Source of the DNA: an uncultured Paracoccus sp.
Lineage (GTDB): Bacteria > Pseudomonadota > Alphaproteobacteria > Rhodobacterales > Rhodobacteraceae
Reading direction: 5' to 3'
Length of the DNA: 64,000 nt
Assembly (NCBI RefSeq): GCF_947487305.1
Contig: NZ_CANKWH010000005.1
Location: 124,001 to 188,000, forward strand
Positions 45,267 through 53,880 of this stretch are shown here, one piece after another. The notes below the pieces were generated by a model. That model had not been told where the DNA came from and ran no database searches. It saw nothing but the letters and a program-made list of their open reading frames with translations. Both the position numbers and the translations under genes were made by a program. Position 1 is the first letter of the stretch, and each line of letters begins with the position of its first letter.

Positions 45267-46127
45267 ATGCTGAGCTTTTTCGGCGACGCATGGGCCTTCC
45301 TCTCTGCTGTGATGATCCGCATGGACAAGATCCACATGGGTCTGATCGCGGCCGGCGTTGCCTTCTATGCCATGTTCGCGGTCTTTCCCGGCCTTGCGGC
45401 CATCATCGCGCTGTGGAGCCTGTGGTTCGATCCGGCGGTGATCAACGAATACCTGCGTGTCGCGCATGAGTTCATCCCCGACAGCGCGCAGGACATCCTT
45501 GATAGCCAGATCAACTCGCTGCTCTCGGGCGGGCGCACCAGCATTGGCTGGGCCTCGATCCTGTCCTTCCTCGTCGCCACCATCGCCGCCCGCGCAGGGG
45601 TCGATGCGCTGGTGCGCGGGCTGAACGCCGCCTACGGCGTCCGCTCGCATTCGACCATCTTCGGCTTCCTTCTGGCCTATGTGCTGACCCTGGCCATCGT
45701 CGGGATCGTGCTGATGGGGCTGGCCATGATCGTCATCCTGCCGATCATCATCAATTTCATGACCTTCGGCCCGCTTCGGTCCTGGCTGGTCTCGGCCCTG
45801 CCCTGGGTGGCGATGTTCGTCATCGTGATCATGGGGATCGGTATTCTCTACCGCTACGGCCCCAACGTGAAATCGCCGCGCACGCCGATCTTCACCTGGG
45901 GGGCGCTGGTGGCGGCCCTGGTCTGGGCCGCCGCTTCGATCGGCTTTTCCGCCTATCTCAGCAGCTTCAACAGCTATAACCGCATCTACGGCTCGATCGG
46001 CGCGGTGATCGCGCTGTTGATGTGGTTCTACCTGGCCGGCTTCTCGGTGCTTCTGGGCGCGCTGATCAATGTCGAGATCGCCCGCCGCCGCCGCGTCGCC
46101 GCTGCGCGGCAGGCGCGTCAGTCCTGA
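45267..46127 (+). CDS. YihY/BrkB family inner-membrane protein
   Basis: A 286-residue membrane protein with about six hydrophobic helices. Family features include MGLIAAGVAFYAMFAVFPGLAA in the first TM, RAGVDALVRGLNAAYGV, YRYGPNVKSPRTPIFTWGA and the final GAVIALLMWFYLAGFSVLLGALINVEI. These proteins were once misassigned as ribonuclease BN; their molecular role is still unclear (transport or envelope function has been suggested). It starts 25 bases after dnaQ. Confidence 0.9.
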   Translation: MLSFFGDAWAFLSAVMIRMDKIHMGLIAAGVAFYAMFAVFPGLAAIIALWSLWFDPAVINEYLRVAHEFIPDSAQDILDSQINSLLSGGRTSIGWASILSFLVATIAARAGVDALVRGLNAAYGVRSHSTIFGFLLAYVLTLAIVGIVLMGLAMIVILPIIINFMTFGPLRSWLVSALPWVAMFVIVIMGIGILYRYGPNVKSPRTPIFTWGALVAALVWAAASIGFSAYLSSFNSYNRIYGSIGAVIALLMWFYLAGFSVLLGALINVEIARRRRVAAARQARQS

Positions 46128-46148
46128 CGCGCCGATTGTCGTTATGAA

Positions 46149-46168
46149 GGTTCGCCGATGGCGAAGCC
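46149..46168. terminator. Small hairpin between convergent yihY-like gene and phyR
   Basis: TTCGCC and GGCGAA form a 6-bp stem around a 3-base loop, with partial pairing extending outward, between two convergent stop codons. A bidirectional terminator is plausible but the structure is short. Confidence 0.25.
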
Positions 46169-46169
46169 G

Positions 46170-46973
46170 TCAGGCGTCCAGCCCCTCGGTCGACGAGAAG
46201 AACATCGCCTGCGACACCGCCGAACGCACCTGTTCCTCGGAATAGGGCTTCGAGATCAGGAAGGCCGGTTCGGGCCGGTCGCCGGTCAGGAGGCGCTCGG
46301 GGAAGGCGGTGATGAAGATCACCGGCAGATCGCCCAATTCGCCCAGCAATTCGTTCACTGCATCGATGCCCGAGGAGCCATCGGCCAGCTGGATATCGGC
46401 CAGGATCAGGTCGGGACGCTTGTTCCGGCCGAGATCGACGGCGGCGCTGTGGGTGCGGGCCACGCCCGTCACCTCATGCCCCATGGCCTGGACGATGCCC
46501 TTCAGGTCCATGGCGATGATGGTTTCGTCCTCGATCACCATGACCCGGCCGCGCAGCGCGCTGCCCATCTCGTTCAGGGCGATCTGGATCAGTTCCTCGG
46601 CCTCGTCCTGCGAGATCTGCATCACCTCGGCGATCTGGTCGTAACGCAGTTCCTCGATGGTGCGCAGCAGCAGCGCCTCGCGCGAATTCGGCGTCAGCGA
46701 CTGCAGATGCGCTTGCGCGCGGGCCTCGCGGGCCGTGACCTCACCCTGCTCGACGGGCTGGCCCGAGCTTTGCCAGATGGCGTGGAAGGTCTTGAACAGC
46801 CCGATCCGGATGTCGCTCGCACCCTCGATCAGCGAGCGGTCGGACAGGATCGCCTCCAGCGTCGCCGCGGCATAGTTGTCGCCAGCAGATTGCGTGCCTG
46901 TCAGCGCCCGGGCATAGCGCCGCAGGAACGGCAGTTCGCGACCGATGGATTGCGCAAGATCGACGGATGGCAT
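46170..46973 (-). CDS. phyR: General stress response regulator PhyR
   Basis: A 267-residue anti-anti-sigma response regulator. Residues 1-130 mimic an ECF sigma factor (sigma2-like FLRRYARALTGTQSAGDNY and sigma4-like SREALLLRTIEELRYDQIAEVMQIS). Residues 140-260 form a receiver domain with VIEDE, phosphoacceptor Asp in LILADIQLAD (D193) and the Lys in FLISKPYSE. When phosphorylated it binds NepR and frees EcfG. It is divergent from nepR-ecfG across a 99-base promoter region, the classic arrangement. Confidence 0.97.
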   Translation of the reverse strand: MPSVDLAQSIGRELPFLRRYARALTGTQSAGDNYAAATLEAILSDRSLIEGASDIRIGLFKTFHAIWQSSGQPVEQGEVTAREARAQAHLQSLTPNSREALLLRTIEELRYDQIAEVMQISQDEAEELIQIALNEMGSALRGRVMVIEDETIIAMDLKGIVQAMGHEVTGVARTHSAAVDLGRNKRPDLILADIQLADGSSGIDAVNELLGELGDLPVIFITAFPERLLTGDRPEPAFLISKPYSEEQVRSAVSQAMFFSSTEGLDA

Positions 46974-47007
46974 AGGTGTACTACCTCAAAAAAAGGCCCG
47001 GAACCCG

Positions 47008-47033
47008 GGAACTCTGTCAAACCCCTACATGTT
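47008..47033 (+). promoter_or_regulatory. EcfG-type promoter of nepR-ecfG
   Basis: GGAAC, then 18 bases, then GTT fits the alphaproteobacterial general-stress sigma factor consensus (GGAAC-N16/17-cGTT, with T for the C). It lies 40 bases before the nepR ATG, so the operon is probably autoregulated by EcfG. A second GGAAC at 47000 has no matching -10. Confidence 0.75.
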
Positions 47034-47072
47034 GGGCATGATGCGCACAAGCTTGTTGGATTTAACAAAAGC

Positions 47073-47222
47073 ATGACCGAAAAACGGGAAACCCGCCGAC
47101 GGGCCGAGATCGAGAAGCAGATCGACGAGAATCTGCGTCGCGTATACGAGCAGGAAACCGCCAATGACATTCCCGACCGGTTCGTTGCCTTGCTGCAGCA
47201 GCTGCGCGATCAGGACAAGTAG
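47073..47222 (+). CDS. nepR: Anti-sigma factor NepR
   Basis: A very small protein (49 residues) that holds EcfG inactive until phosphorylated PhyR removes it. The core pattern IDENLRRVYEQETANDIPDRFVALLQQL is diagnostic of NepR. The stop codon is directly followed by the ecfG ATG with no space. The ribosome site is weak (TTAACAAAAGC before the ATG). The length is at the short end for the family, with almost no N-terminal extension before the conserved core. Confidence 0.93.
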   Translation: MTEKRETRRRAEIEKQIDENLRRVYEQETANDIPDRFVALLQQLRDQDK

Positions 47223-47825
47223 ATGAGTTCCGGGAGTGGCCGGGCGTCGGCGGCTGGAAAAGCTGACGCGAAACATGGCGACCCGCGCGACGAGCTGGTC
47301 GATCACCTGCCCGCACTTCGCGCCTTTGCGCTGTCGCTGACCCGCGAGGGCGCGGCGGCGGACGACTTGGTGCAGGACACCATCGTCAAGGCCTGGACCA
47401 ACATGGACAAGTTCCAGGTCGGTACCAACCTGCGCGCCTGGCTGTTCACCATCCTGCGCAACACCTTCTATTCCGCCCGCCGCAAGACCAAGCGCGAGGT
47501 CAGCGACAGCGACGGTCTGCACGCCGCCCGCCTTGCCGCCCGGCCTGACCATGATGGCAGGCTGGCGCTGCGCGATTTCCGCGCCGCATTCGAGCAACTG
47601 CCGGACGAGCAGCGCGAGGCGCTGATCCTTGTTGGCGCCTCGGGTTTCTCGTATGAGGAAGCAGCCGACATGACCGGCGTCGCGGTGGGCACCGTCAAGT
47701 CGCGTGCCAATCGCGGTCGCCGCAAGCTGGCCGAGTTGTTGCAACTGGCGGACGGGGAAGAGTTGGAAATGACCGATCAGGCCACCCTTGCCGTGATGGC
47801 AACCAATCGCCCCGTATCCCGCTAG
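47223..47825 (+). CDS. ecfG: General stress sigma factor EcfG (ECF15)
   Basis: A 200-residue ECF sigma factor. The sigma2 region has ADDLVQDTIVKAWTNMDKFQVGTNLRAWLFTILRNTFYS and sigma4 has LPDEQREALILVGASGFSYEEAADMTGVAVGTVKSRANRGRRKL (both described in part). These are typical of the EcfG group. It starts immediately after nepR and is probably co-transcribed from the GGAAC/GTT promoter. It directs general stress genes once NepR is sequestered by PhyR. Confidence 0.96.
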   Translation: MSSGSGRASAAGKADAKHGDPRDELVDHLPALRAFALSLTREGAAADDLVQDTIVKAWTNMDKFQVGTNLRAWLFTILRNTFYSARRKTKREVSDSDGLHAARLAARPDHDGRLALRDFRAAFEQLPDEQREALILVGASGFSYEEAADMTGVAVGTVKSRANRGRRKLAELLQLADGEELEMTDQATLAVMATNRPVSR

Positions 47826-47834
47826 GGCGGTAAC

Positions 47835-49637
47835 ATGCTGTGGCGTTGGCGCGACCGGCTGGAGTTTACCAAGGGTCTTGGTTTCCGTCTGGCCGCGCTT
47901 CTGTCGGTCGCCATCCTGCCCATCGGGCTGATCTCGCTGGTCCAGACCCTGCATGTCTCGCGCGAGGCTGAACGCAGCGCCGAGATCGCGCTTCTGGGCC
48001 GCACCGCCTCGGCGGCGGCTGGTGAACGGGCGCTGTTGCAAGGTGCGCTTGGCACTGCCGACGCGCTGGGGCCCGCCGTGCTCGAGGTGCTGGACGATGC
48101 GGATGCCTGTGCCGAGATCATGCGCTCGTTTCTTCTTCACAGCGCGGTCTACCAGGGCGCGGCCTTCGTGCCGATGAACGGCATCTCGCGCTGCACCTCT
48201 GACGGCGCGGGCAGCGAGCCGGTCGACATGCGCGATTCCCGCGCCTACCAGAAATTCGTCAGCCAGCCGCAGACCATGATCACGGCGCTCTCCAAGGGCT
48301 CGCTCAGCGGGCGGCCGGTGGTGGTGGTGATGCAGCCGCTCTATGAGGACCGCGATCTTCTGGGCTATGTGGTGGTCTCGCTGTCCTCGGCGCTGCTGCA
48401 ATCCACCCATGCAGTCGGCTTCGGCACCGAGGGCGCGGGGATCATCACCTTCAACCACAAGGGCGAGCCGCTGACCGCAGATGGCCGGCCGGAAACGGCG
48501 GTCGATGACCTGCTGCCGCGCGGCGTTACCCTGTCCAGCCTGATCGAGTTGAACGATTCGACCTTCGTGGAATGGAGCAATACCGGCGAAAGACGGGTCT
48601 TTGCCGTGGTGCCGGTGGTGCCCGGCCTGGTCTATGCCCTTGGCAGCTGGACCCCGCAGCTGGCGGGATTTGACCGGCTGAACATGTCGCAATTCACCGC
48701 CATCATCTTCCCCATCCTATTGTGGCTGGTGTCGCTGGCGGTGGCCTATTTCGCCGTCTACCGGCTGGTCCTGCGCCATATCCGGGTGTTGCGCGGGCAG
48801 ATGCGCCGCTTTGCCATCGGCAACCGCGACACCCCGCCCCCAGTGCTGACCGATGCGCCGGCCGAGATCACCGATGTCAGCCAGACCTTCCACAACATGG
48901 CCCGCATCCTGATCCGAGACGAGGAAGCGATGGAGGAGGCCGTGGCCGAGAAGACGGTGCTGTTGAAGGAAGTGCATCACCGGGTGAAGAACAACCTGCA
49001 GCTCATCGCCTCGATCATCAACATGCAGGGCCGGATGATCGAGGATAACGACGCCAAGCGGGTGCTGCGCTCGGTACAGGACCGGGTGGCGGCGCTGGCG
49101 ACGATCTATCGCAATCTCTACCAGGCCGAGCATCTGGACGCGGTCGAGGCCGACAGGCTGATGGGCGACATCATCAACCAGATGGTGAATGCCGGCGTCG
49201 AGGCTGGCAGTGGCCTGCGGGTTCAGACCGATCTGCAGCCCCTGACGCTGCTGCCTGATCAGGCGGTGCCGCTGACGCTGCTCGCGACCGAGGCCTTCAC
49301 CAATGCGTTGAAATATGCCGGCACACCGCCGGGCGAAGATCACCCTTGGGTCCGGGTGTCCTTGACCCATCCGTCCAAGCACAAGGCGGTGCTGGAGATC
49401 GCCAACTCGACCGGCGCACGGCTGGATGGCAGCGCCCTCCCCGACAGCACCGGTCTGGGCGGGCAGCTGATCGGTGCCTTTGCCACCCAGCTGGAGGGCG
49501 AGGCCGAGTTTGCCCAGCAGGATCACGTCTTCACCCTGCGCCTGCCCTTCAAGGTCCAGCGGGCCAACCCGATGGACGTGACCGACATCCGCAGCGTCGT
49601 GCTGACTTCGGCGGCGCGCGAGGGGTCGCAGCATTAG
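47835..49637 (+). CDS. Sensor histidine kinase of the HisKA_2 family (PhyK-like)
   Basis: A 600-residue membrane kinase. TM1 is near residues 18-38 (FRLAALLSVAILPIGLISLV) and TM2 near 299-318 (AIIFPILLWLVSLAVAYFAV), enclosing a periplasmic sensor of about 260 residues of Cache-like size. A HAMP-like linker and the HisKA_2 box LLKEVHHRVKNNLQLIASII (phospho-His about 381) follow. An HATPase domain (ATEAFTNALKYAG, GLGGQLI) ends the protein. It lies 9 bases after ecfG; adjacent kinases of this class phosphorylate PhyR in relatives, so that role is inferred. Confidence 0.9.
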   Translation: MLWRWRDRLEFTKGLGFRLAALLSVAILPIGLISLVQTLHVSREAERSAEIALLGRTASAAAGERALLQGALGTADALGPAVLEVLDDADACAEIMRSFLLHSAVYQGAAFVPMNGISRCTSDGAGSEPVDMRDSRAYQKFVSQPQTMITALSKGSLSGRPVVVVMQPLYEDRDLLGYVVVSLSSALLQSTHAVGFGTEGAGIITFNHKGEPLTADGRPETAVDDLLPRGVTLSSLIELNDSTFVEWSNTGERRVFAVVPVVPGLVYALGSWTPQLAGFDRLNMSQFTAIIFPILLWLVSLAVAYFAVYRLVLRHIRVLRGQMRRFAIGNRDTPPPVLTDAPAEITDVSQTFHNMARILIRDEEAMEEAVAEKTVLLKEVHHRVKNNLQLIASIINMQGRMIEDNDAKRVLRSVQDRVAALATIYRNLYQAEHLDAVEADRLMGDIINQMVNAGVEAGSGLRVQTDLQPLTLLPDQAVPLTLLATEAFTNALKYAGTPPGEDHPWVRVSLTHPSKHKAVLEIANSTGARLDGSALPDSTGLGGQLIGAFATQLEGEAEFAQQDHVFTLRLPFKVQRANPMDVTDIRSVVLTSAAREGSQH

Positions 49638-49727
49638 GATCGGCAGGCTTGCCACATGCCGCAGCGCGGCGTGGCGTCACATGTCATCTTTTCTTGTGTG
49701 GACCGCAGCGCGGTCTATTTTGGCGCC

Positions 49728-50408
49728 ATGACGAGTGAAGGCCACTATGATCTGCGCACTGGCGAGGGGCTGATTGCCTGCCCTCGCTGCGATGCCTTGC
49801 ATATCGAAGAAGAGCTGCTCGACGGCGAAACCGCGCGCTGCATCCGCTGCGACACCGTGCTGGCCAAGCCACGCAGCGGTGCTTTCGTACAGATCATCGC
49901 GCTGTCCTTTGCCTCGATCGTGCTGTTGATGGCGGCAGTGTTCTTTCCCTTCCTCGAGATCTCGCGCGCGGGCTTTGGCAATGCCACCTCGCTCTTCGGT
50001 GTCGCCATGACCTTTGCCGATGGCGTCATGCTGCCGCTGGTGCTGGCCGTTCTCGGTGCGGTCGTGGGGCTGCCGGTCATTCGCGCCCTGCTGCTGGTCT
50101 ATACACTGACGCCGCTGACCCGGGGGCTCGCGCCCCATCGCCACGCCGCCTCAGCCTTCCGCTGGTCCGAGGAGTTGCGCCCCTGGTCCATGGCCGAGAT
50201 TTTCGTCATCGGCACCGTGGTCGCGCTGGTCAAGATCGGCGGCATGGCCAATATCCATCTGGGACCGGCCTTCTGGTCCTTCTGTGCGCTTCTGGTGGTC
50301 AACCTCTGCTCGCACCGGTTTCTCAGCCCGGCCACGGTCTGGGACGCGCTCGAGGATGCCGGCGTCCCGACCGATGGACGTGAAATGGTTCAGGCGACCA
50401 ATCCATGA
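49728..50408 (+). CDS. pqiA: PqiA-family membrane protein (first half)
   Basis: A 226-residue protein with an N-terminal zinc ribbon (CPRCDALH...CIRCDTVL) and four hydrophobic segments, equal to one half of a full PqiA. I chose the ATG of MTSEGHYDL; upstream codons show no homology. In E. coli PqiA is the inner-membrane partner of the MCE protein PqiB in lipid transport between membranes. The stop overlaps the next start (ATGA). Confidence 0.87.
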   Translation: MTSEGHYDLRTGEGLIACPRCDALHIEEELLDGETARCIRCDTVLAKPRSGAFVQIIALSFASIVLLMAAVFFPFLEISRAGFGNATSLFGVAMTFADGVMLPLVLAVLGAVVGLPVIRALLLVYTLTPLTRGLAPHRHAASAFRWSEELRPWSMAEIFVIGTVVALVKIGGMANIHLGPAFWSFCALLVVNLCSHRFLSPATVWDALEDAGVPTDGREMVQATNP

Positions 50409-51085
50409 GCGAAAACAGCGATCTCCTCGACGGCGGCCATGTCCTGACCGCGCATCGCGCCGGGCTGGTCGGCTGCCGCAGCTGCGGCCGGGTCTGGCCC
50501 GAGGGTCACAGCCGCTGCGACCGATGCGGCGCGCATCTGCATCCGCCTGACCGGCGCGGGCTGCAGGCGGTCTGGGCTTGGCTGTTCGCGGGCCTGATCC
50601 TCTATATCCCGGCCAATCTCTATCCAATGATGCAGACCGAGACCCTGGGCGGAATTGGCGGCAATGGCCAGCACACGATCATCGAAGGGGTGATCGAGCT
50701 GATCCATCTGGGCAGTTATGACATCGCGGCGGTGGTTTTCGTGGCCTCGGTCGTGGTGCCGATCACCAAATTTATCATCATTGCCCGGCTGGCCATCGTC
50801 GCCGGCAGACCGGCCACAGCCGATCAGGCGCATACGCGGCTGCATCTCTTCGAAGGGGTCGAGTTCATCGGCCGCTGGTCGATGATCGACGTCTTCGTCG
50901 TCGCGATCACCTCGGCGCTGGTGCAGCTTGGCTTCGTCGCCTCGATCCATCCAGGATCGGCGGCGGTCTGCTTTGCCCTGTCGGTCGCCTTTACCATGCT
51001 TTCCGCGCAAAGCTTTGACCCGCGCCTGATCTGGCGCGGCCTGCCCTTGCGCAGCAGCAAGAACAGAACGGACAACCATGACTGA
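50405..51085 (+). CDS. PqiA-family membrane protein (second half)
   Basis: A 226-residue paralogue of the preceding protein: zinc ribbon CRSCGRVWPEGHSRCDRCG, then TMs including AWLFAGLILYIPANLYPMMQ (the PqiA 'PANxxPM' motif) and SMIDVFVVAITSALVQLG. The two genes together correspond to the duplicated halves fused in E. coli PqiA. The end overlaps pqiB by 8 bases. Confidence 0.87.
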   Translation: MSENSDLLDGGHVLTAHRAGLVGCRSCGRVWPEGHSRCDRCGAHLHPPDRRGLQAVWAWLFAGLILYIPANLYPMMQTETLGGIGGNGQHTIIEGVIELIHLGSYDIAAVVFVASVVVPITKFIIIARLAIVAGRPATADQAHTRLHLFEGVEFIGRWSMIDVFVVAITSALVQLGFVASIHPGSAAVCFALSVAFTMLSAQSFDPRLIWRGLPLRSSKNRTDNHD

Positions 51086-53135
51086 GACCCCCCCACCTTC
51101 CGGCCAACCAGCGCGCCCGGTACGCAAGACCGCCCGCCGCGCTGTGCAGGCCGGCGTCAGCCTGGTCTGGCTGGTGCCGATCCTCGCGCTTCTGGTGACG
51201 CTGGCGATCGCGTGGAATTCCTATGCAAACCGCGGCCGTGTCATCAAGGTCGAGTTCGCGGATGCCACAGGCATCACGCCGGGCGAAACCGTGCTGAAAT
51301 TCCGCGAGATTACCGTGGGCAAGGTCGAGGCCGTTGCCTTCACCGAAGATCTGCAAAAGGTCGTGCTGGAAATCCGGGTCGATCAGGATGTCGCCCCCTA
51401 TGTCGACAGCGATGCGCAATTCTGGATCGTCCGGCCCGAGGTGACGGCGCAGGGCGTGACCCGGCTCGACACGGTGCTGACCGGCGCATTCATCGAGGGC
51501 TACTGGGATGCCGTGAAAGACGAGCCGCAGGACCGCTTTGCCGGGCTGGATCGTGCGCCGCTGACGCGCGAGGATGCAAAAGGCACTTGGACGATCTTGT
51601 CGCTGGGGAATGCCGAGGGCGTCAGCGAGGGCGCGCCGGTTCTGTTCCGTGGGCTCGAGGTTGGCCGGCTGGAAAACCTGCGCCTGTCCGACGAGGATGA
51701 AAGCGTCATTGCCGACATGTTCATTCAGGCACCACATGACGAGCGCCTCACGAGCGCCACGGTGTTCTGGGACGTGTCGGGCTTCTCGGTCTCGCTCGGC
51801 GCGCAGGGCGTCGCACTGAACGTCAACTCGCTCTCGACGCTGATCCAGGGCGGCGTCGAGTTCGCCACCCTGACCAGCGGCGGCAGCCCGGTTGAGGCCG
51901 GTCATGTCTTCCGCCTGCAACCAGACGAGGATGCCGCCCGCAACAGCCTGTTTACCGGCGAAGATGTGGGCGAACTGCGTTTTACCGTGATGCTGGACGA
52001 TGCGGTCAACGGGCTCGAGCAGGACGCGGATGTGAAATACAAGGGTCTGAATGTCGGCCGCGTGACCGACCTGTCGGTCAGCGTTGATACGCCCGAGGAG
52101 GGGAAACCGCCGGTGGTGCGCCAGCAAGTCACCATTGCGCTGTCCCCGACCCGTCTGGGGCTCGAGCCGGATGCCACGACCGAGAGCGTCGAGAGCTTCA
52201 TCGCCGGCGAGGTCGAAAAGGGGTTGCGCGCCCGTGTTGCCAGCGCCGGTCTTCTGGGCACCTCGCTGATGATCGAGATGGTCGAGCTGCCAGACAGCCC
52301 GCCCGCCACCATGGACCTTGCAGCCGAGCCCTACCCGGTCATCCCCTCGGTCGAGGGTGATCTGACCGATTTCAGCGCCACCGCGCAGGGCTTCCTGACC
52401 CGGATCGGCGATCTGCCGATCGAAGATGTGCTGCGATCGGCCAGCGACATGATGAACTCGATCACCGCCATTGCCAGCTCGCAGGAAACCCGCGCCATCC
52501 CCGGCTCGCTGCGCACCACCATCGACGAGGCGCAGGCGACGCTGACCGAACTGCGCGAGGTCGCCGCCCAGCTGAACGATGACGAGGTCGTCACCTCGTT
52601 GCGCACGGCGCTGGACAACGCCGCCAAGGCCGCCGATGCGGTGGCGCTGGCCGCCGAGGAGGTGCCGCAGATGGTCGAGGATATCGACGCGGCCGCCAAG
52701 GCCGTGGACGAGTTTGCCTTTGCCGATATCAGCGCCGAGGCGCAGGGCATCCTGTCGGACCTGCGCGCCATGCTGGGCACCGAGGATGCCGAGCAATTGC
52801 CGCGCAACCTGTCGAACACGCTGGAGGCCGCTTCAGGCCTGCTGAACGATCTGCGCGACGGCAATGCCGCGGGCAGCCTGAACAATGCACTCGACTCGGC
52901 CAGTTCGGCCGCCGACGAGGTCGCGCGTGCGGCTGAAGGCCTGCCCGCGCTGATCACCCGGCTTCAGCAGACCGCCACCCGGGCGGAATCGGTCATGGCG
53001 GCCTATGGCGAACGCTCGGCCTTCAATGCCGAGGCGGTCAGCATGTTGCGCGAATTGCGCAAGGCGACAGCGGCCTTTGGCTCGCTTGCGCAGATGATCG
53101 AACGAAACCCCCGCGCCTTCATTCTGGGACGATGA
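51078..53135 (+). CDS. pqiB: PqiB-type MCE protein (intermembrane lipid transport)
   Basis: A 685-residue periplasm-spanning protein anchored by one N-terminal TM (LVWLVPILALLVTLAIAW). Three MCE/MlaD domains are visible from their cores: VEFADATGITPGETVLKFRE, LGNAEGVSEGAPVLFRGLE and VMLDDAVNGLEQDADVKYKG. A long helical C-terminal region of about 250 residues (many ALDNAAKAAD-like heptads) follows; in E. coli this part forms a needle-like channel. It pairs with the PqiA proteins and the PqiC lipoprotein. Confidence 0.92.
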   Translation: MTETPPPSGQPARPVRKTARRAVQAGVSLVWLVPILALLVTLAIAWNSYANRGRVIKVEFADATGITPGETVLKFREITVGKVEAVAFTEDLQKVVLEIRVDQDVAPYVDSDAQFWIVRPEVTAQGVTRLDTVLTGAFIEGYWDAVKDEPQDRFAGLDRAPLTREDAKGTWTILSLGNAEGVSEGAPVLFRGLEVGRLENLRLSDEDESVIADMFIQAPHDERLTSATVFWDVSGFSVSLGAQGVALNVNSLSTLIQGGVEFATLTSGGSPVEAGHVFRLQPDEDAARNSLFTGEDVGELRFTVMLDDAVNGLEQDADVKYKGLNVGRVTDLSVSVDTPEEGKPPVVRQQVTIALSPTRLGLEPDATTESVESFIAGEVEKGLRARVASAGLLGTSLMIEMVELPDSPPATMDLAAEPYPVIPSVEGDLTDFSATAQGFLTRIGDLPIEDVLRSASDMMNSITAIASSQETRAIPGSLRTTIDEAQATLTELREVAAQLNDDEVVTSLRTALDNAAKAADAVALAAEEVPQMVEDIDAAAKAVDEFAFADISAEAQGILSDLRAMLGTEDAEQLPRNLSNTLEAASGLLNDLRDGNAAGSLNNALDSASSAADEVARAAEGLPALITRLQQTATRAESVMAAYGERSAFNAEAVSMLRELRKATAAFGSLAQMIERNPRAFILGR

Positions 53136-53136
53136 C

Positions 53137-53772
53137 ATGATGAACCCCCTTCTCTCTCTGCCCGCCGTCCTGTCGCTCGGGCTGCTAGCCGCCTGTTCGA
53201 ACCCGGAAAAGACCGGCCGCTACCTGATCGACCCACCCTCGCCCCCGGTCCGGGTGGCGAACCAGCTGGGCCCGACGGTCGAGCTGCGCGATGTTTCCCT
53301 GCCGGCCTATGCCTCGGGTCAGGAAGTGTCCTGGCAAAGCCCGGATGGCGCGGTGCGCTCGACCCCCGACAATCTCTGGGCCGACAATCCCGAGCGGGCG
53401 GTGACGCTGACCCTCGCGCGGGCGATCTCGGATGTCTCGGGGGCGGCGGTCATCGCCGAGCCGTGGCCCCTGGGTGAACCGGCCGAACGTCGGCTGGAGG
53501 TGCGGGTCGAGAAGGCCTTGGCGCAATCCGACGGGCTTTACCGTCTCAGCGGGCGCTATTTCCTCGCCGATGAAAGCGGCGGCGGCACCAACCACGCCCG
53601 CAGCTTCGACATTTCGGTGCCGCTGGCCAATGCCGAGCCGCAGAGCATCGCGGTGGCGCAATCAACCGCGCTGTCGATCCTGGCCCAGCAGATCGCGGCG
53701 CTGGACGGGGCGGGCACCACCTTCATCACCCGGACGCCGGCCGATCCCTTCGCGCTGGACCCGATCCTCTGA
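53137..53772 (+). CDS. pqiC: PqiC-type ABC-transport auxiliary lipoprotein
   Basis: A 211-residue outer-membrane lipoprotein: signal peptide ending in lipobox LLAAC (Cys about residue 20), then YLIDPPSPPVRV and the DUF330/PqiC core ending LSILAQQIAALDG. It begins 1 base after the pqiB stop and completes a PqiABC system. It is expected to dock the PqiB needle at the outer membrane. Confidence 0.88.
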   Translation: MMNPLLSLPAVLSLGLLAACSNPEKTGRYLIDPPSPPVRVANQLGPTVELRDVSLPAYASGQEVSWQSPDGAVRSTPDNLWADNPERAVTLTLARAISDVSGAAVIAEPWPLGEPAERRLEVRVEKALAQSDGLYRLSGRYFLADESGGGTNHARSFDISVPLANAEPQSIAVAQSTALSILAQQIAALDGAGTTFITRTPADPFALDPIL

Positions 53773-53809
53773 CATCGGCTCGGCGGCATCAGCCGAACCC
53801 TGAACAAGT

Positions 53810-53839
53810 TGAACGGGCAGCCTGATGGCCGCCCGTTCA
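53810..53839. terminator. Terminator-like hairpin after pqiC
   Basis: Perfect 9-bp arms (TGAACGGGC / GCCCGTTCA) enclose 12 bases that can pair further (GCC/GGC). It lies between convergent pqiC and the next gene and suits both directions. Confidence 0.65.
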
Positions 53840-53880
53840 GTTATCCGTGAGCCCACGACGGGGGGGAGGAACTCGTTAAA

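Noticed and set aside
46158..47072. Long plus-strand frame ending in nepR
   Set aside because: Everything before 47073 is antisense to phyR or promoter; only the last 49 residues match NepR.
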